A stretch of DNA of 58,309 bases from the NCBI GenBank assembly GCA_003151935.1, contig PLYZ01000078.1, positions 1 to 58,309 of the forward strand, given 5' to 3'. The notes below the pieces were generated by a model. It was not told where the DNA came from, searched no databases, and worked only from the letters and a program-made list of their open reading frames with translations. Numbering within the stretch: the first letter of the stretch is position 1; the number at the start of each line of letters is the position of its first letter. Shown here in pieces: positions 17,874 to 26,700 of the stretch. The DNA is from Candidatus Dormiibacterota bacterium (GTDB lineage: Bacteria; Chloroflexota; Dormibacteria; Dormibacterales; Dormibacteraceae). Both the position numbers and the translations under genes were made by a program.

Positions 17874-18995
17874 TTATTTCGACTCGCCGGCGGCAGCTTT
17901 GCGCCGTCGGGATGAGCGTGATCCTCTTTTCACACGATGCGGTAGGTAAGAGCGGTCACCGATCCACTGGGCGGGCGGGATCACGAGCCAGTGCGCCATC
18001 TGGTTGAGCGGAGTCGCGTACTTCGATCGCAGCTCGGCAAACTGCTTCCACCCTGCCTCACCGTCCGCCACGTGATAGCCCGCCTTGACCAGCCGCTCCA
18101 CAGCGACCTGGTATTCGGCGCGCTCGACGATCACGTCATCCGTGCCCTTCAAACGGAAGACCCAGCTCATGTCCTCGACGAGGTGAGTGCCGATCGTGAA
18201 CATGAGCTGTGCCGGGCCTTCAGAGTCGTCCTCGACAGTGCTGATGATCAGGACCGCCGCGTCCATCACCGCCCCGAAGGAGTTGATCCAGGCTTCGTTG
18301 TCGTGGCTGGACCGGAAATAGACGAGCAGCGGATACGCGAGGTGGCTTTCCAGCACCATGGCCGACCACCGGCGCCATTCGTCGAACGTCTCCTTGAGCT
18401 CCGGGCGCATTCCGTGCTTGGCAGACGTCTCGAGGATTTGAACGCCGGAGGGCGGCGCGCCCGCGAGCGCGTCCAGCGAGACGACCAGCTCCTCGCGTGC
18501 CCGAAATGACTCATAGAGCGAGAAGAGCAGCGTGATCGCGAGGGCGGCGAGAGCGACGCCGGTCGCGCTCTCGGCGATGATCACCAGGCGGGCCACGCCC
18601 CCCTCCGGGACATAGTCGCCGTACGCCAGGGGCACCAGGGTGCTGGCCGAGATGTAGATCGACGTGATGAAGTCCGGCGGCGGGGGGCGGATCTGTCCGG
18701 CCAGCGCGTCCAGCAGCAGGCCATAGCCCAGGATCAGCACGGCCGCCCAGACCAGGAACAGCGAGAGGAGCGCGATCGGGGCGAATGCCGCGAGACGGGC
18801 CTCGCTGCGCTCGAGGCGTGAGGTGCGCTGGCTCACCCAACGCCAGATGTGCCACATCGGCCGCACGATTGCCCGGGCCAGCTGCACCTTCCGCACAGCA
18901 GGCCGAGGCAGCACGACCGCCTGGAAAAGGTCATAGAAGACGACGACGATCAGAATCAGCCCGACTACGAACCAGACGATCTGCACCGCTATCAC
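17874..18995 (-). CDS. Two-transmembrane ion-channel-like protein with unusual filter
   Basis: A 373-residue membrane protein. After an N-terminal helix (VWFVVGLILIVVVFYDLFQA) come two transmembrane helices (about residues 85-115 and 150-175) flanking a pore loop, SIYISASTLVPLAYGDYVPE. The position and the YGD match the potassium-channel filter (T-V-G-Y-G-D), but Val-Pro-Leu-Ala replaces the start and the first glycine of the filter is lost. The 190-residue C-terminal part is cytoplasmic and helical (VVSLDALAGAPPSG, EWRRWSAMVLESHLAYPLLV) and I do not recognise it. The start is GTG 18995, 27 bases from the divergent nitroreductase; upstream codons in the open frame have no membrane-protein character. 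Confidence 0.75.
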   Translation of the reverse strand: MIAVQIVWFVVGLILIVVVFYDLFQAVVLPRPAVRKVQLARAIVRPMWHIWRWVSQRTSRLERSEARLAAFAPIALLSLFLVWAAVLILGYGLLLDALAGQIRPPPPDFITSIYISASTLVPLAYGDYVPEGGVARLVIIAESATGVALAALAITLLFSLYESFRAREELVVSLDALAGAPPSGVQILETSAKHGMRPELKETFDEWRRWSAMVLESHLAYPLLVYFRSSHDNEAWINSFGAVMDAAVLIISTVEDDSEGPAQLMFTIGTHLVEDMSWVFRLKGTDDVIVERAEYQVAVERLVKAGYHVADGEAGWKQFAELRSKYATPLNQMAHWLVIPPAQWIGDRSYLPHRVKRGSRSSRRRKAAAGESK

Positions 18996-19022
18996 ATCCG
19001 GGATCGTAGGAGAATCAGAGCA

Positions 19023-19541
19023 ATGAGCAATCCAGTCTTCGAAACAGTACGCACCGTACTTGCGGTCCGCGAGTACCAGGACAAGCCCATCCCAAATGAC
19101 GTGCTGGGGCGCATCGTGGAGGCCGGCCACCTGTCCGCGAGCGCGAGCAACGTCCAGCCATGGCACTTTGTGGTCGTGACAGATCGCACGGGGCTGCGGG
19201 AGCTCGGCGGTCTCGTCGCGCACGGTCCGTACATCGCGGGCGCAGGCGCAGCGATCGTGGTCGCCTACGAGAAGGCGAACCACCTGGGCATCTCCGACGT
19301 CAGCCGTGCCATTCAGTCGATGATCCTGGTGGCCTGGGGCGACGGGGTCGGATCCAACTGGACGGGCTTCGGCGAGCTCGAGGGCGTACGCAAGAAGGTG
19401 GGCCTTCCGGACAAGTACGAGGTGCTGGCGGTCGTCCCGTTCGGCTATCCAAAGCGCGCGATCGGAAAGGGCAAGAAGAAGAGGAAGCCGCTGGCCGAGG
19501 TGGCGTCAGCCGAACAGTACGGCACTCCGTTCAAACTGTGA
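19023..19541 (+). CDS. Nitroreductase-family FMN oxidoreductase
   Basis: A 172-residue protein with the FMN-binding N-terminus of the family (TVLAVREYQDKPIPNDVLGR and SASASNVQPWHFVVVTDRTG), the mid-domain SRAIQSMILVAWGDGVGSNW, and the C-terminal VLAVVPFGYPKRAIGKGKKK. It is short for the family (usually about 190-220). Members reduce nitro compounds, quinones or flavins with NAD(P)H. TAGGAG precedes the ATG by 10 bases. Its stop overlaps the next small gene (TGATG). Confidence 0.85.
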   Translation: MSNPVFETVRTVLAVREYQDKPIPNDVLGRIVEAGHLSASASNVQPWHFVVVTDRTGLRELGGLVAHGPYIAGAGAAIVVAYEKANHLGISDVSRAIQSMILVAWGDGVGSNWTGFGELEGVRKKVGLPDKYEVLAVVPFGYPKRAIGKGKKKRKPLAEVASAEQYGTPFKL

Positions 19542-19555
19542 TGGAGGCTGAGGAC

Positions 19556-19966
19556 ATGCAAGAACGAAGCGAAGAACAGATCATCAGCCGCCTCTTCGAG
19601 CTGGAGAACAGCGGCCAGACGGAGCGGCGGACCGAGCTGAGCGATGAGCGATACCTATCCCTGATCCACGATCCGGATCGCGCCCGTGCTTACGTCTTCC
19701 AGCACGGCACGGACGAAACCGAAGGCGCGGAGGTGCCGCCGGGCACCGAGTTCTGGGAGTACCCCACGCTGGACGAGGCCACTCGGGCTTACGACCAGCA
19801 GCTGGCGGAGTCGGGCCGGGCAGGCGAGGTGGTCGAAGAAGATTCAGACGAAGGCATCGGAGATTCGGAGACCGACGGAGCCGAGGTCCGCGACCGGTAC
19901 TCGGCCAGCGACGAGGATCTCCAGATCGATGTCCAGGAGGTCCAGGACTCGGGCGAGGTCTCCTGA
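19556..19966 (+). CDS. Acidic small protein of unknown function
   Basis: A 136-residue, strongly acidic, soluble protein (MQERSEEQIISRLFELENSG ...), ending in an Asp/Glu-rich tail. The central piece (RARAYVFQHGTDETEGAEVP, then PTLDEATRAYDQQL) looks like a small folded domain. ATG 19556 has GGAGG well placed upstream; an alternative ATG at 19541 overlaps the nitroreductase stop and would add five residues. No family is recognised. Same operon as the nitroreductase. Confidence 0.6.
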   Translation: MQERSEEQIISRLFELENSGQTERRTELSDERYLSLIHDPDRARAYVFQHGTDETEGAEVPPGTEFWEYPTLDEATRAYDQQLAESGRAGEVVEEDSDEGIGDSETDGAEVRDRYSASDEDLQIDVQEVQDSGEVS

Positions 19967-19989
19967 CGCCCTGGTGCGATGTGTCGAAA

Positions 19990-20691
19990 CTATGTCGTCT
20001 CGCGCAGCTCCGGACGGAAGCGATAGCCGACGCCCCAAACCGCCTCGATGCAAACTCCGAGATCGCCCAGCTTGCGACGCAGCCGGACCATCTGGGTGTC
20101 GACGGCTCGGTCGAGGCCGTCGAAGTCGGCGCCCCAGAGGCGCTCCAGCAGGAAGTCGCGCGAGAACGTACGACCGGGGTGGCGAAGCAGGACCTCGAGC
20201 AGGTCCATCTCGCGACGCGTGAGGTCAAGCGACGATCCGGCGAGCGTGGCCCGATGGCCGGCCAGGTCGAGAACGAGGGTCGCGAACGTGATCGGCCGAG
20301 AGTCGTCCTCGGCCGCCGATGCGGTGTCGAGCGCAACGCGGCGCAACAGCGAAGCCACCCGCGCGGAAAGCTCGACGATGGAGAACGGCTTGCCGAGATA
20401 GTCGTCGGCACCGACCTCCAGGCCGGTGACACGGTCTGCCACGTCGCCGCGCGCCGTGAGCATGAGGATCGGCATCAGGTGCTTGCGGCGCAGCTCCTTG
20501 CAGACGGTGAGCCCGTCCAGGCCGGGCAGCATCCAGTCGAGGATCACCAGGTTGGGACGCGCGCGATCGGCGGTCACCAGCGCCTCGTGGCCCTCGAATG
20601 CCTGGTCCACGGCGTGCCCTTCCTTCTCCAGGTGCGACCGGACGAGGTCGGAAAGAGATACTTCGTCTTCAACGATCAGAATCCTGGCCAT
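19990..20691 (-). CDS. OmpR-family response regulator
   Basis: A 233-residue two-component regulator. The receiver domain shows the acidic pair (VEDE), the phosphoacceptor D52 in VILDWMLPG, and the lysine in GKPFS. The C-terminal winged helix carries LTRREMDLLEVLLRHPGRTF and VDTQMVRLRRKLGDLG. It is encoded directly after its histidine kinase with a TGATG junction, so the pair is co-translated. It converges on the nitroreductase operon. The signal and targets are unknown. Confidence 0.93.
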   Translation of the reverse strand: MARILIVEDEVSLSDLVRSHLEKEGHAVDQAFEGHEALVTADRARPNLVILDWMLPGLDGLTVCKELRRKHLMPILMLTARGDVADRVTGLEVGADDYLGKPFSIVELSARVASLLRRVALDTASAAEDDSRPITFATLVLDLAGHRATLAGSSLDLTRREMDLLEVLLRHPGRTFSRDFLLERLWGADFDGLDRAVDTQMVRLRRKLGDLGVCIEAVWGVGYRFRPELRETT

Positions 20692-22076
20692 CAGCGCTGG
20701 GCGCGGCGAAGGCTGATCCAGAACGTGCTGCCGAGACCGGGTTGGGACGTGGCGGACAGGCTGCCGCCCATCGCCTCGAGCAGCTCCCGCGCGATCGACA
20801 GGCCGAGACCGAACCCGCCCGTGTTCCGGGCACGCGAGGTGTCGGCGCGGTAGAACCGCTCGAAGATGTGCTCGAGATCCGCCTCCGAGATTCCGGGTCC
20901 GGTGTCGGACACGGCAATCTGAACATGCTCGGCGCTGCCCTCGGCCAGCCTGACCGATACCACGCCGCCTTCGGGCGTGTAGTTGATCGCATTGCGCACA
21001 AGGTTGGTGAGCACCTGCGCGAGGCGGTCGCTGTCACCCACGGCCCAGACATCGGCCGGGAGGTCTTCGACGCTCACGGTCACCATTCGCTCGGCGCGGG
21101 CGAGCGGCGCCAGCGCCAGGCCGACCTGCCGGACGATCGGCGCCAGCTCGATCGCGCGGTTGCTGACCTTGAGCTCGTGCGAGTCGGCGCGGGCGAGCAT
21201 CAAGAGATCCTCGATGAGGTCGGCCAAGCGGCGCGTCTCCGAAGCGGTGACCCGCAGGCGTCGCTCCGACTCTTCCGCACCCGGCCGCTCCGCCTCGGGC
21301 AGGAGGAGGGAGTCGACGTGAGCCTGGATGCTCGCGATCGGTGTCCGCAGCTCGTGCGACACGTTCATGATCAGCTCGCGCCGGCTGCGGTCGGCCGCCT
21401 CGGCCTTGCGCCGGGCCTCCCACACCTGGCGCTGCTCCTCGCCAACACCAAGCATGTCGGCGGCAAATCGCCCCCACGCCCGGGCCACCGCGTTGAGCAC
21501 GTGCAGGGAGAGCGCGAGACCGGCCACGGCGAACACGCCGGGGAAGACCAGGTTTCCGATCGCCTGCGGGCTCAGACCGTCGACGTTGAGGCGCACGAGC
21601 GGGAAGATGATCCCGGTGAAGGACGCGCCCAGGAGAATCCCAGACAGCAGGGACGCAAAGATGCCGAACGGAAGCTTGAGGAACAGATAGACGAGGGATT
21701 TCCAGGTTGCGGGCTGCCGCATGTGGCGGACGAGCATGCGCCAGGGTGAGACGAGCTCGGCGTCGGGAAGCGAGAGCGGCGGAACGTTGACGCCCAGCAG
21801 GCCGATCGCCAGCTCGCGCTCGAAAAGGGCGAATCCCCACGCCGCGACGATCGTCGCAAGCAGGATCAGGAGGCCGACGACCAGGATCGAGAGGAAAGCG
21901 CCCGAGATCATTCCGGCGGTCAGCACGAAAAAGTACGTCAGGCCGAGCGGAAACGCGATCAGCAGGTAGAGCGCGTTGAGGTAGGAGCGAGGCTCGACGA
22001 GCACACGCAGGAATTGTTTGACGCGATCCGCCGCGAGCGTCGTCGGCACCGGGATCTGGGGGGCGGTTGTCTCCAC
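20691..22076 (-). CDS. Membrane sensor histidine kinase
   Basis: About 461 residues. Two pairs of transmembrane helices in the first 220 residues (LYLLIAFPLGLTYFFVLTAG; LLILLATIVAAWGFALFE; FGIFASLLSGILLGASFTGI; VFPGVFAVAGLALSLHVLNA) resemble the actinobacterial Sensor domain. The kinase core has the H-box VSHELRTPIA, N-box LTNLVRNAINYTPEGG, G1 VSDTGPGIS and G2 GGFGLGLSIA. The frame is open upstream through the tRNA-Tyr gene, so the true start lies below 22158; GTG 22076 is chosen, TTG 22115 is possible. It phosphorylates the regulator encoded next. Confidence 0.88.
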   Translation of the reverse strand: METTAPQIPVPTTLAADRVKQFLRVLVEPRSYLNALYLLIAFPLGLTYFFVLTAGMISGAFLSILVVGLLILLATIVAAWGFALFERELAIGLLGVNVPPLSLPDAELVSPWRMLVRHMRQPATWKSLVYLFLKLPFGIFASLLSGILLGASFTGIIFPLVRLNVDGLSPQAIGNLVFPGVFAVAGLALSLHVLNAVARAWGRFAADMLGVGEEQRQVWEARRKAEAADRSRRELIMNVSHELRTPIASIQAHVDSLLLPEAERPGAEESERRLRVTASETRRLADLIEDLLMLARADSHELKVSNRAIELAPIVRQVGLALAPLARAERMVTVSVEDLPADVWAVGDSDRLAQVLTNLVRNAINYTPEGGVVSVRLAEGSAEHVQIAVSDTGPGISEADLEHIFERFYRADTSRARNTGGFGLGLSIARELLEAMGGSLSATSQPGLGSTFWISLRRAQR

Positions 22077-22157
22077 AGGCTTCTGGTCGGAGACGGTAGA
22101 GCAGAGGTGTGTCAAAAGGATGTCGTCGGCCTTCGGGGCCCGATGTGCGGCAAGGGT

Positions 22158-22240
22158 TGGTGGGCCGGGCAGGATTTGAACCTGCACAGCTTTCGCGGGT
22201 GGTTTACAGCCACTTGAGCTCGCCAATGCCCAGCCGACCC
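22158..22240 (-). tRNA. tRNA-Tyr (GTA)
   Basis: Acceptor arms GGGTCGG and CCGGCCC pair (one G-U), the anticodon stem GTGG/CCAC encloses CTGTAAA (anticodon GTA), and the T arm is GCAGGTTCAAATCCTGC. A medium-long variable arm fits class II bacterial tRNA-Tyr. The CCA end is encoded (22160-22158). Confidence 0.95.
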
Positions 22241-22308
22241 ACTTGGGAGCAGTAATCGTACGCAATCCCATCTTGGCGCTTTGCGGTGCCGACGGCATAA
22301 TTGCGCCC

Positions 22309-23595
22309 GTGGCGCGAGGCTATGCGCGATACGTCCTTGCGGTTATGGTCGGCATCAACTTCCTCAACTACATGGACCGGTATGTCGGCGCAGCGGCCTC
22401 GCCGCTGATCCAGAAAGAGTTCCACCTCAGCGATTCCCAGGTCGGACTCCTGGGCTCGGCCTTCCTCCTCGTGTACGCCCTGGCCGCTCTGCCTTTCGGC
22501 TACTGGGCGGACCGAGGCGTCCGGCGAACGGTGGTCGCTGCCGGGGTCGCCATCTGGAGCCTTGCCACACTCTTCACCGGTTTTGCTCGCAGCTTCCCCC
22601 AGCTCTTCGTTAGCCGCGCCGTGCTCGGAATCGGCGAAGCCGGCTACTACCCCGCCGGCACCTCTCTCCTGTCCGACTACTTCCCCAAGGAACAGAGGGG
22701 CCGGACCATGTCGATCTGGGGCGCGGGCAGCACCTTCGGGATCGCCGTCGGATTTGCCGGCGGCGGTTACATCGCCGACAAGTTCGGCTGGCGCAGCGCT
22801 TTCTTCTTCGCCGCCGTCCCTGGAATCCTTTTTGCCCTGCTTGCCTTCGGCCTGCGTGAGCCACTCCGAGGAAGCGCCGAGAACATCGGCCGCGCCGTGG
22901 AGAGGATCCATGAGGCAAGCCTCCGCAACTTCCTCGACCTCATGCGGATTCGCACTCTCCGCGCCACCATCCTGTCCCAGACCCTTCTCTACTTCGTGCT
23001 CGCCTCCAACGCGTTCTGGCTGCCGATCCTTCTCACCCGCCGCTTCAACCTCTCCGTCAGCAAGGCCGGCCTTCTGGCAGGGGTGGTGCTGGTCGTGGGA
23101 GGCCTGATCGGGACGCTGGCGGGCGGCTGGATCGCCGACCGCCGGTCCGTCAAGAACCCTGCCGCGCATCTCGAGGTCGGGATCGTCGGGTTTCTGCTCG
23201 GCGCAGTCTTCATCACGCTCGCCCTGGTCGCCCCGCTGAACGTTGGACCGATACCCGTGTTCGTGCCCGCCTTCGTGCTCGCGGTCGTGTGCCTGTACCT
23301 GTACTCCGGCCCGTTCACGGCCGTGGCGCAAAACGTCGTTTCGCCCGGCTTGCGCGCCAGCGCGGTGACCATGCTGCTCTTCGTCTCCCACGTCTTCGGC
23401 GACTCGCACTCGACCTTTGACGTGGGCGTCATCTCACAGCATGTCGGCAGCCTTCAGACCGCGCTGTTGATCACCTCACCCACGCTCCTGATCCTGGCTG
23501 CGATCATCGCGGCGACGGGTTTGCGGACGGTGCGTAGCGACGTACAGACCATGGAACACGAATGGGCGGCGCGAGCCACCACGCCGGTCTCTTAG
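22309..23595 (+). CDS. MFS transporter, Spinster-like
   Basis: A 428-residue transporter with about 12 membrane helices. Helix 1 contains VGINFLNYMDRYVGAAASPL (the NYxDR motif of Spinster-type MFS proteins), the loop 2-3 motif is GYWADRGVRRTVV, and helix 5 has GAGSTFGIAVGFAGGG. GTG 22309 is chosen; TTG codons upstream (22243, 22273) would add residues without clear support and would run up to the tRNA-Tyr start. The substrate is unknown. The stop codon overlaps the stop of the convergent LysM-CHAP gene. Confidence 0.87.
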   Translation: MARGYARYVLAVMVGINFLNYMDRYVGAAASPLIQKEFHLSDSQVGLLGSAFLLVYALAALPFGYWADRGVRRTVVAAGVAIWSLATLFTGFARSFPQLFVSRAVLGIGEAGYYPAGTSLLSDYFPKEQRGRTMSIWGAGSTFGIAVGFAGGGYIADKFGWRSAFFFAAVPGILFALLAFGLREPLRGSAENIGRAVERIHEASLRNFLDLMRIRTLRATILSQTLLYFVLASNAFWLPILLTRRFNLSVSKAGLLAGVVLVVGGLIGTLAGGWIADRRSVKNPAAHLEVGIVGFLLGAVFITLALVAPLNVGPIPVFVPAFVLAVVCLYLYSGPFTAVAQNVVSPGLRASAVTMLLFVSHVFGDSHSTFDVGVISQHVGSLQTALLITSPTLLILAAIIAATGLRTVRSDVQTMEHEWAARATTPVS

Positions 23596-24548
23596 TAGAT
23601 GAACCCCACGAGCTTGCCACCCAGCTGGCCGGGCTTGATGGTCCGCTCATCGATCACGTCGAACGCAAGAAAGTTCATCTCCGAGACCACCCACGAGCCG
23701 TCCGGATTGACAGATTCGACGTAGGCCACGTGGCCGGCCCAGCTCTCCCAGGTCACCATGATCGCGCCCACCTTGGGCGTCGCTCCGACCGGGTAGCCCT
23801 GCGCCGAGGCATTGGCGTACCAGTAGCCGGCGTCGCCGCGCCAGGTGACGTTCCGCTTGGTCGCGACGTACCAGGTGCACCAGCCGGCAGGGAAACCGGT
23901 CGCCGGGTATGAACCGAGGCAGCACCCGACAACATGGGCGTTGAACGACCCGCCGGTGCCGGAGCGCGCGAGCAGCACGTACAGAGCCGGCGGGGGCGGG
24001 AACGCGCCGCCGACGCCACCCGGGATCACCAGCACGGTGCCCGCCGTCAGCTGGGTGCTGCGCAGGCGGTTGAAGTCGATGATCGTCTGCGGGTCGACCT
24101 GGTACTTGGCGCCCAGGTTGACGAACGTGTCGCTTGCCGTGGTCGTGACGACGATGCCGGGAACCGGCGGGATGATCACCTGCTGACCGGTGGCGACCGA
24201 GTCGGATGCGATCAGGTTCGTGTTCGACCAGCGAATCTGGCTCACGGTCACGCCGTACCTGGCCGCGATCGTGGTCAGGCTTTCGCCGGGTGCGACCGCG
24301 TACGTGAACGCCTTGCGGTTGATGGGAACCGAGGTTGGGATCGAAACCGGCTTGATGATCGTGCTGTACCGGCCGAGGGAAACGTCTCCGACCGTGCCGC
24401 CTTCGCTCATGACCACCGCTTCGGCGTTCACGGCGCCAAGGCGGGCGCTCAGACTGGCGGGAAACTGGCGGTCCACCGTGGCATAGCTCGAGATCGCGAC
24501 CGCCACTGCGAGCACGACGGCATGCGTCAAATAACGATGAACTCGCAA
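23592..24548 (-). CDS. Exported LysM-CHAP cell-wall hydrolase
   Basis: A 318-residue protein with an N-terminal signal/anchor (LTHAVVLAVAVAISSYATV). Two LysM-type repeats follow (FTYAVAPGESLTTIAARYGV ... QVIIPP and VTTTASDTFVNLGAKYQVDP ... LVIPGG), then a CHAP domain with the cysteine in FPAGWCTWYVATKR and the histidine in WESWAGHVAYVESVNPDG. It probably binds peptidoglycan and cleaves its peptides. The start is a TTG preceded by AGGGG. Expression is probably driven by the promoter at 24609-24638. Confidence 0.88.
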   Translation of the reverse strand: MRVHRYLTHAVVLAVAVAISSYATVDRQFPASLSARLGAVNAEAVVMSEGGTVGDVSLGRYSTIIKPVSIPTSVPINRKAFTYAVAPGESLTTIAARYGVTVSQIRWSNTNLIASDSVATGQQVIIPPVPGIVVTTTASDTFVNLGAKYQVDPQTIIDFNRLRSTQLTAGTVLVIPGGVGGAFPPPPALYVLLARSGTGGSFNAHVVGCCLGSYPATGFPAGWCTWYVATKRNVTWRGDAGYWYANASAQGYPVGATPKVGAIMVTWESWAGHVAYVESVNPDGSWVVSEMNFLAFDVIDERTIKPGQLGGKLVGFIY

Positions 24549-24608
24549 TTCCTACCCCTAAGAGTGCGAACCCGCCCCGGATTGGGCGACTCCCCTGAGA
24601 CGGCCGCC

Positions 24609-24638
24609 ACCGTACCAGATGTCCGGCGAGGGCGTCAA
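24609..24638 (-). promoter_or_regulatory. Predicted sigma-70-type promoter of the LysM-CHAP gene
   Basis: On the minus strand TTGACG (24638-24633) is followed after 18 bases by TACGGT (24614-24609). The implied leader is about 55 bases long. I looked for a c-di-AMP riboswitch, common before such genes, and could not support one. Confidence 0.5.
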
Positions 24639-24879
24639 CCCTATAACCTCGGGCACGGGGATCCAAAGCTGCCCCGAGGCGCTGGAGGCGCCGAACTCGA
24701 TCCGAATACGTGGTGCCGGGCGCCACGGGCCCCGCCGGCGAACAGTAGTTCGTGCGGCCAGGCGCTGCCGGACGCGACCCAGAAGTCGGTTCACAAAGCT
24801 GAAGAACGCTGGACCTGTCCCGTACTTGCCATTCGGAGGGCGCGAGGCGGGATAAGGGATATTAAGAGACGCGCGCGCA
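24639..24879. other. Intergenic region without recognisable gene
   Basis: Together with the promoter and leader this fills the 331 bases between the LysM-CHAP gene and the divergent nitronate-monooxygenase-like gene. Open frames here have no protein-like character. The right end presumably holds the promoter of the 24880 gene, but I see no clear hexamers. Confidence 0.4.
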
Positions 24880-25842
24880 ATGACAGCTCTTCACACGCCC
24901 ACCTGCGACCTCCTCGGAATCGATGTTCCCGTCCTCCAGGCCGGGATGTCGACTTACACGTCTCCAGAGCTCGTGGCGGCCGTGAGCAATGCCGGCGGCC
25001 TGGGCATCATCGGAGGCCTCGGGCGCTCGCCGGACGAGCTGCGCGCCGAGATCCGGAAGGTGCGCGAGCTGACCTCGCGACCGTTCGGCGTCAACCACGT
25101 CATGTGCCGGCTGGACCCAACAGCCGTCCAGGTGACGCTCGCCCAGCGCGTTCCGGTCCTGTCTCTGGCCTGGGGTCGTTCGGAGGAGCTCACCTATCAG
25201 GCCCACGAGGCGGGCATCAAAGTCATCCACCAGGTTGTCACGGCGGAGGAGGCCGGCCTGGTCGCGAGCGATGGAGCCGACGTCATCGTCGCGCAGGGCA
25301 CCGAGGGCGGCGGGCACGTCGGGATGATGTCCACCCTGTCGCTCGTCCCGCAGGTGGTCGACGTGGTCGGCGCGGTGCCGGTGCTGGCCGCGGGTGGGAT
25401 CGCCGATGGACGAGGCCTCGCGGCGGTCATGATGCTCGGCGCCCAGGGCGCCCTCATCGGCACTCGGTTCCTCGCCACCCCCGAGGCGCACGGAAGAGGC
25501 CACTCGAAGGACGTGATCCTCAACGCGCTCGGCAGTCAAACCTTGGCGAGCAGGTTCTTCGACGATGTCACGAAGCAAGTCTGGCCTGGCGCGACGGTGC
25601 GGAGCATCAAGTCGCCTCTGCTCGAAGAGTGGGCGGAACGCCAGCAGGAATGGGCTCTGGCGGCGGAGCAGCTGCGACCGTCTCTGGAGGCCGCCCTCGC
25701 CGCAGGGGACTTCGTGCTCGCGGGCGAGTCAGCCGGCCTCGTCCACGACATCGTGCCGGCCGGCGAACTGGTCAGCCGGATCGCTCACCAGGCCAAGGAG
25801 CTGCTCAATATGAGAAGGAACCCAGATGGTTCCTTCTCATGA
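24880..25842 (+). CDS. Nitronate monooxygenase / FabK-like flavin oxidoreductase
   Basis: A 320-residue FMN TIM-barrel enzyme. Family motifs are VPVLQAGMSTYTSPELVAAV, AGGLGIIGGLG, RPFGVNHVM, the VAQGTEGGGHVG loop with the conserved histidine, and PVLAAGGIADGRGLAAVMMLGAQ. Close families are 2-nitropropane dioxygenase (nitronate oxidation) and enoyl-ACP reductase FabK; sequence alone does not separate them. The last ten residues (MRRNPDGSFS) and the stop are encoded by a perfect palindrome that recurs elsewhere in the window, so the C-terminus appears to be altered by that element. Confidence 0.87.
   Translation: MTALHTPTCDLLGIDVPVLQAGMSTYTSPELVAAVSNAGGLGIIGGLGRSPDELRAEIRKVRELTSRPFGVNHVMCRLDPTAVQVTLAQRVPVLSLAWGRSEELTYQAHEAGIKVIHQVVTAEEAGLVASDGADVIVAQGTEGGGHVGMMSTLSLVPQVVDVVGAVPVLAAGGIADGRGLAAVMMLGAQGALIGTRFLATPEAHGRGHSKDVILNALGSQTLASRFFDDVTKQVWPGATVRSIKSPLLEEWAERQQEWALAAEQLRPSLEAALAAGDFVLAGESAGLVHDIVPAGELVSRIAHQAKELLNMRRNPDGSFS
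25810..25840. repeat. Palindromic repeat P, copy 1
   Basis: Perfect 13-base arms (ATGAGAAGGAACC and GGTTCCTTCTCAT) around the loop CAGAT. It forms the end of the reading frame of the upstream enzyme; its final AT plus the next GA give the TGA-containing end. Other copies are at 39956 and 56063, and a half copy at 28347. Confidence 0.85.
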
Positions 25843-25922
25843 CTCATCCTCCGAAACGGATTGGATTACCGAATTAGTCACTCCTCGCGACGCTCGGAGT
25901 TTGTTATGCACGCATGGGGGGC

Positions 25923-25941
25923 GGCCGGAATGAATCCGGCC
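25923..25941. repeat. Hairpin Q with ATGAA loop, copy 1
   Basis: Seven-base arms (GGCCGGA and TCCGGCC) with loop ATGAA, 82 bases after repeat P copy 1 and just beyond the stop of the SDR gene. The same loop and core occur in the hairpin at 40083. It could serve as a terminator for the minus-strand operon, though no U-run follows. Confidence 0.65.
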
Positions 25942-25962
25942 TAGGGGCCACGTGTATTGGGG

Positions 25963-26700
25963 TTAGGGGCCGCCCCTCACGTAGATCGTTTGGCCGGACA
26001 CGAAGCCCGACTCGTCGCTGCACAGGAATGCGATGACCGACGCGATGTCCTCTGGCTGCCCCACGCGCTGGAGCGGTATCTGCGACGCCGCGCCGATCTT
26101 GAACGCCTCGAAGTCGACGCCCATGCGTTCGGCGGTCGCCCGCGTCATTCGCGTCTCGACAAACCCGGGCGCCACCGAGTTGACGTTGACGTTGAACGGC
26201 CCGAGCTCGATGGCCAGCGTCCGCGCCATGCCCTGGAGGCCGGCCTTCGCCGCCGAGTAGTTGGTCTGGCCGCGATTCCCCAGCGCCGACGTGGACGACA
26301 GAAAGACCATCTTTCCGTACTTCTGGTCGACCATGTGCTTCTGCGCCGCCCTGGCGCAGAGAAACGTGCCCTTCAGGTGGGTGTCGATGACGGCATCCCA
26401 GTCGTCGTCGGTCATCTTGTAGAGCAGGTTGTCGCGCGTGATTCCCGCGCACGTGACCAGGATGTCGAGCCGGCCGAGCTCCTTCACGGTTCGCTCGACC
26501 ATGGCCTCGACCTGGCCGCGATCGGTGACGTCGCACGCGATCGCGATGCCCTGAATCGGACCGGCCACCTCCGCCGCCGGTGCGACGTCCATGTCCGACA
26601 CGGCCACCTTCGCGCCCTCTCGCGCCATCAGCTGTGCGGTTGCCGCACCGATCCCGCGGCCGCCGCCCGTGACCAGCGCGACCTTGCCCTGAAACCTCAT
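25963..26700 (-). CDS. fabG: FabG-type short-chain dehydrogenase/reductase
   Basis: A 245-residue SDR. The NAD(P)-binding motif is VTGGGRGIGAATA, followed by the DVTD pocket, the NAG-equivalent VTCAGITRDNLLYKM, the catalytic serine in FLSSTSALGN, the YSAAKAG tyrosine/lysine, and the C-terminal GFVSGQTIYVRGG. Length and motifs fit 3-oxoacyl-ACP reductase, but without fatty-acid synthesis neighbours it may act on another ketone or alcohol. Its ATG overlaps the gamma-glutamyltransferase stop (ATGA), so both are in one operon. Confidence 0.88.
   Translation of the reverse strand: MRFQGKVALVTGGGRGIGAATAQLMAREGAKVAVSDMDVAPAAEVAGPIQGIAIACDVTDRGQVEAMVERTVKELGRLDILVTCAGITRDNLLYKMTDDDWDAVIDTHLKGTFLCARAAQKHMVDQKYGKMVFLSSTSALGNRGQTNYSAAKAGLQGMARTLAIELGPFNVNVNSVAPGFVETRMTRATAERMGVDFEAFKIGAASQIPLQRVGQPEDIASVIAFLCSDESGFVSGQTIYVRGGP

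Noticed and set aside
22077-22298. Upstream extension of the histidine kinase frame
   Set aside because: It would be translated through tRNA-Tyr; the kinase must start below 22158.
24549-24700. Possible c-di-AMP (ydaO) riboswitch before the LysM-CHAP gene
   Set aside because: The leader after the predicted promoter is only about 55 bases and lacks the conserved helices of that class.
24558-24794. 78-codon minus-strand frame upstream of the LysM-CHAP gene
   Set aside because: It overlaps the predicted promoter and leader and has no recognisable protein features.
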